Assembly (NCBI GenBank): GCA_963735465.1
Contig: CAVTLA010000001.1
Span: 2,108,001-2,172,000 of the forward strand
Direction: 5' to 3'
From: DASZHJ01 sp963735465
GTDB lineage: Bacteria > Pseudomonadota > Alphaproteobacteria > ATCC43930 > CGMCC-115725
DNA length: 64,000 nt
The position numbers were made by a program, and so were the translations under genes. Of the stretch, positions 63,030-64,000 are shown piece after piece. Every line of letters begins with the position of its first letter. Within the stretch, counting starts at the first letter, position 1. The notes under the pieces are model-generated. The model did not search any database. It was not told the DNA's origin and worked only from the letters and a program-made list of their open reading frames with translations.

Positions 63030-64000
63030 CTAAGCCGCCGCTTTCGCCGCCACCGCGCGCTCCACCGCCGCCACCGCCGCATCCGCGGCGCCCGCGTCGG
63101 GTCCGCCCGCCTGGGCCATGTCGGGGCGGCCGCCGCCGCCTTTGCCGCCGAGCGCCTCGGCGCCGGCGCGGACGAAGTCCACCGCGTTGAAGCGCTGCAC
63201 GAGGTCGTCGGTGACGGCGACGACGATCGAGGCCTTGCCGTCGGCGCGGGCGACCACGGCCACCACGCCGGAGCCCACGCTCTTCTTCATGTCGTCGGCG
63301 AGGCTCTTGAGTTCCTTCGCCGGCACGTCGTCGAGGACGCGGCCCAGGAACATGACGCCACCCAAGTCCTTCGCCGCCTGGGGCGCGGCTCCATTGCCGC
63401 CTCCGCCGCTCGCCAGCTTCCGCCGCAGGTCGCTCATCTCGCGCTCGAGCCGCTTCCTCTCCTCGAGGAGACCGGCAACGCGCGTCGGCAGTTCCTGGGG
63501 CGTCACCTTGAGCTCGCCCGCGGCCTGGCGCAGGAGCCCTTCCTCCTCCGCGAGATGCGCCTCGGCCGCGGCACCGGTCATCACCTCGACGCGGCGCACG
63601 CCCGCGGCCACCGCGCTCTCGGAGACGATCTTGAAGATGCCGATGTCGCCGGTGCGGCGCACATGGGTCCCGCCGCAGAGCTCGACGGAGAAATGCTTGT
63701 GGTCGCCGGTGTCGGTGGTCTCGTCGCCCATGGCGACGACGCGGACCTCGTCGCCGTATTTCTCGCCGAAGAGGGCGAGCGCGCCCGCCGACACCGCCTT
63801 CTCCGGCGTCATCAGCCGCGTCGTCACCTCGGCGTTCTCGCGGATGCGGGCGTTGACCTCGCCCTCGATGACGCGGATGTCCTCGTCCGTGATCGGGCGG
63901 GGATTGCTGAAGTCGAAGCGCATGCGGTCGGGCGCCACCAGGGAGCCCTTCTGGGTCACGTGAGCGCCGAGCCGCCGGCGCAGCGCCTGATGCAGGAGAT
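63030..64000 (-). CDS. alaS: Alanyl-tRNA synthetase (C-terminal part)
   Basis: About 323 codons of a protein normally near 880 residues; the rest lies beyond the right edge, with the frame open through HVTQKGSLVAPDRMRFDFS into position 64000. Visible parts are the editing (SAD) domain, with the second zinc-site half CGGTHVRRTGDIGIFK and HKHFSVELCGG, and the C-Ala/DHHA1 domain ending in GGKGGGGRPDMAQAGG. An ATG or GTG at 63959 is internal and not a start. It charges tRNA-Ala with alanine. Its stop is 17 bases from the palindromic repeat. Confidence 0.95.
   Translation of the reverse strand, partial: LLHQALRRRLGAHVTQKGSLVAPDRMRFDFSNPRPITDEDIRVIEGEVNARIRENAEVTTRLMTPEKAVSAGALALFGEKYGDEVRVVAMGDETTDTGDHKHFSVELCGGTHVRRTGDIGIFKIVSESAVAAGVRRVEVMTGAAAEAHLAEEEGLLRQAAGELKVTPQELPTRVAGLLEERKRLEREMSDLRRKLASGGGGNGAAPQAAKDLGGVMFLGRVLDDVPAKELKSLADDMKKSVGSGVVAVVARADGKASIVVAVTDDLVQRFNAVDFVRAGAEALGGKGGGGRPDMAQAGGPDAGAADAAVAAVERAVAAKAAA

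Overview
This 64-kb window is high-GC chromosomal DNA with dense, mostly short-gapped gene packing and many ATGA/GTGA start-stop overlaps. The content fits an alphaproteobacterium, probably of the Rhodospirillales or Rhizobiales type. Supporting signs are the alaS and NADP-icd neighbourhood at the right end, DUF1491, DUF1499 and DUF1194 family genes, many ABC importers for organic acids and amino acids, and dispersed palindromic repeats with TCGAAGGACG ends. The organism assignment is inference. I see no rRNA, tRNA, CRISPR, phage or insertion sequence; the region looks like ordinary metabolic, transport and signalling core.

Layout. 1-10222 (minus): an uptake and catabolism block, read from right to left as a rhomboid protease coupled to an acyl-CoA ligase, then a substrate-binding protein and LivHGFM-type importer, a D-amino-acid-dehydrogenase-like flavoenzyme, a thiamine-diphosphate enzyme and the start of an Asp/Glu-racemase-family gene. 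10401-13214: a divergent ECF unit, with sigma factor and zinc-finger anti-sigma to the right, and a Tat metallophosphoesterase plus a CuA-type lipoprotein to the left. Both directions carry the same promoter (GCGGGAATAAACC-N11-AAGTCTTC), so the sigma factor probably drives itself and the metalloprotein pair. 13294-18804: an RraA-family gene and a complete family-1 ABC importer (binding protein, two permeases, ATPase) with a strong hairpin after the binding-protein gene. 20456-25125 (minus): a 2-oxoacid:ferredoxin oxidoreductase (alpha and beta) with its own GltD-like flavin/iron-sulfur partner, which is interrupted by a one-base frameshift.

25605-34210: Lys-rich histone-like protein, SDR, Na/Pi symporter, ClC antiporter coupled to MtgA, a chemotaxis receptor with a clear terminator, and a frameshifted receiver protein. 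34239-45856: catabolic genes (enoyl-CoA hydratase, M20 peptidase, class III aminotransferase, isopropylmalate-dehydrogenase-like enzyme, M81/MlrC protein, enolase-superfamily protein, amidohydrolase) plus a PAS/EAL protein. 46101-57645: desaturase, SDR, drug-type MFS, large hybrid-sensor-like histidine kinase, a NitT/TauT-type ABC pair preceded by a structured leader and a 19-codon leader ORF, a second MFS and several small proteins. 57707-64000: DNA glycosylase, LysM protein, LOG family protein, isocitrate dehydrogenase, FkbM methyltransferase and the 3' part of alaS.

Four genes (GltD-like, receiver, MlrC-like and enolase-like) need a single-base frame correction to give full family-length proteins. 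Their clustering between 24.5 and 42.5 kb makes assembly or base-calling error a serious alternative to real pseudogenes. The strongest regulatory discovery is the mirror-image ECF promoter pair at 11730-11832; the second is the leader region at 52514-52716.
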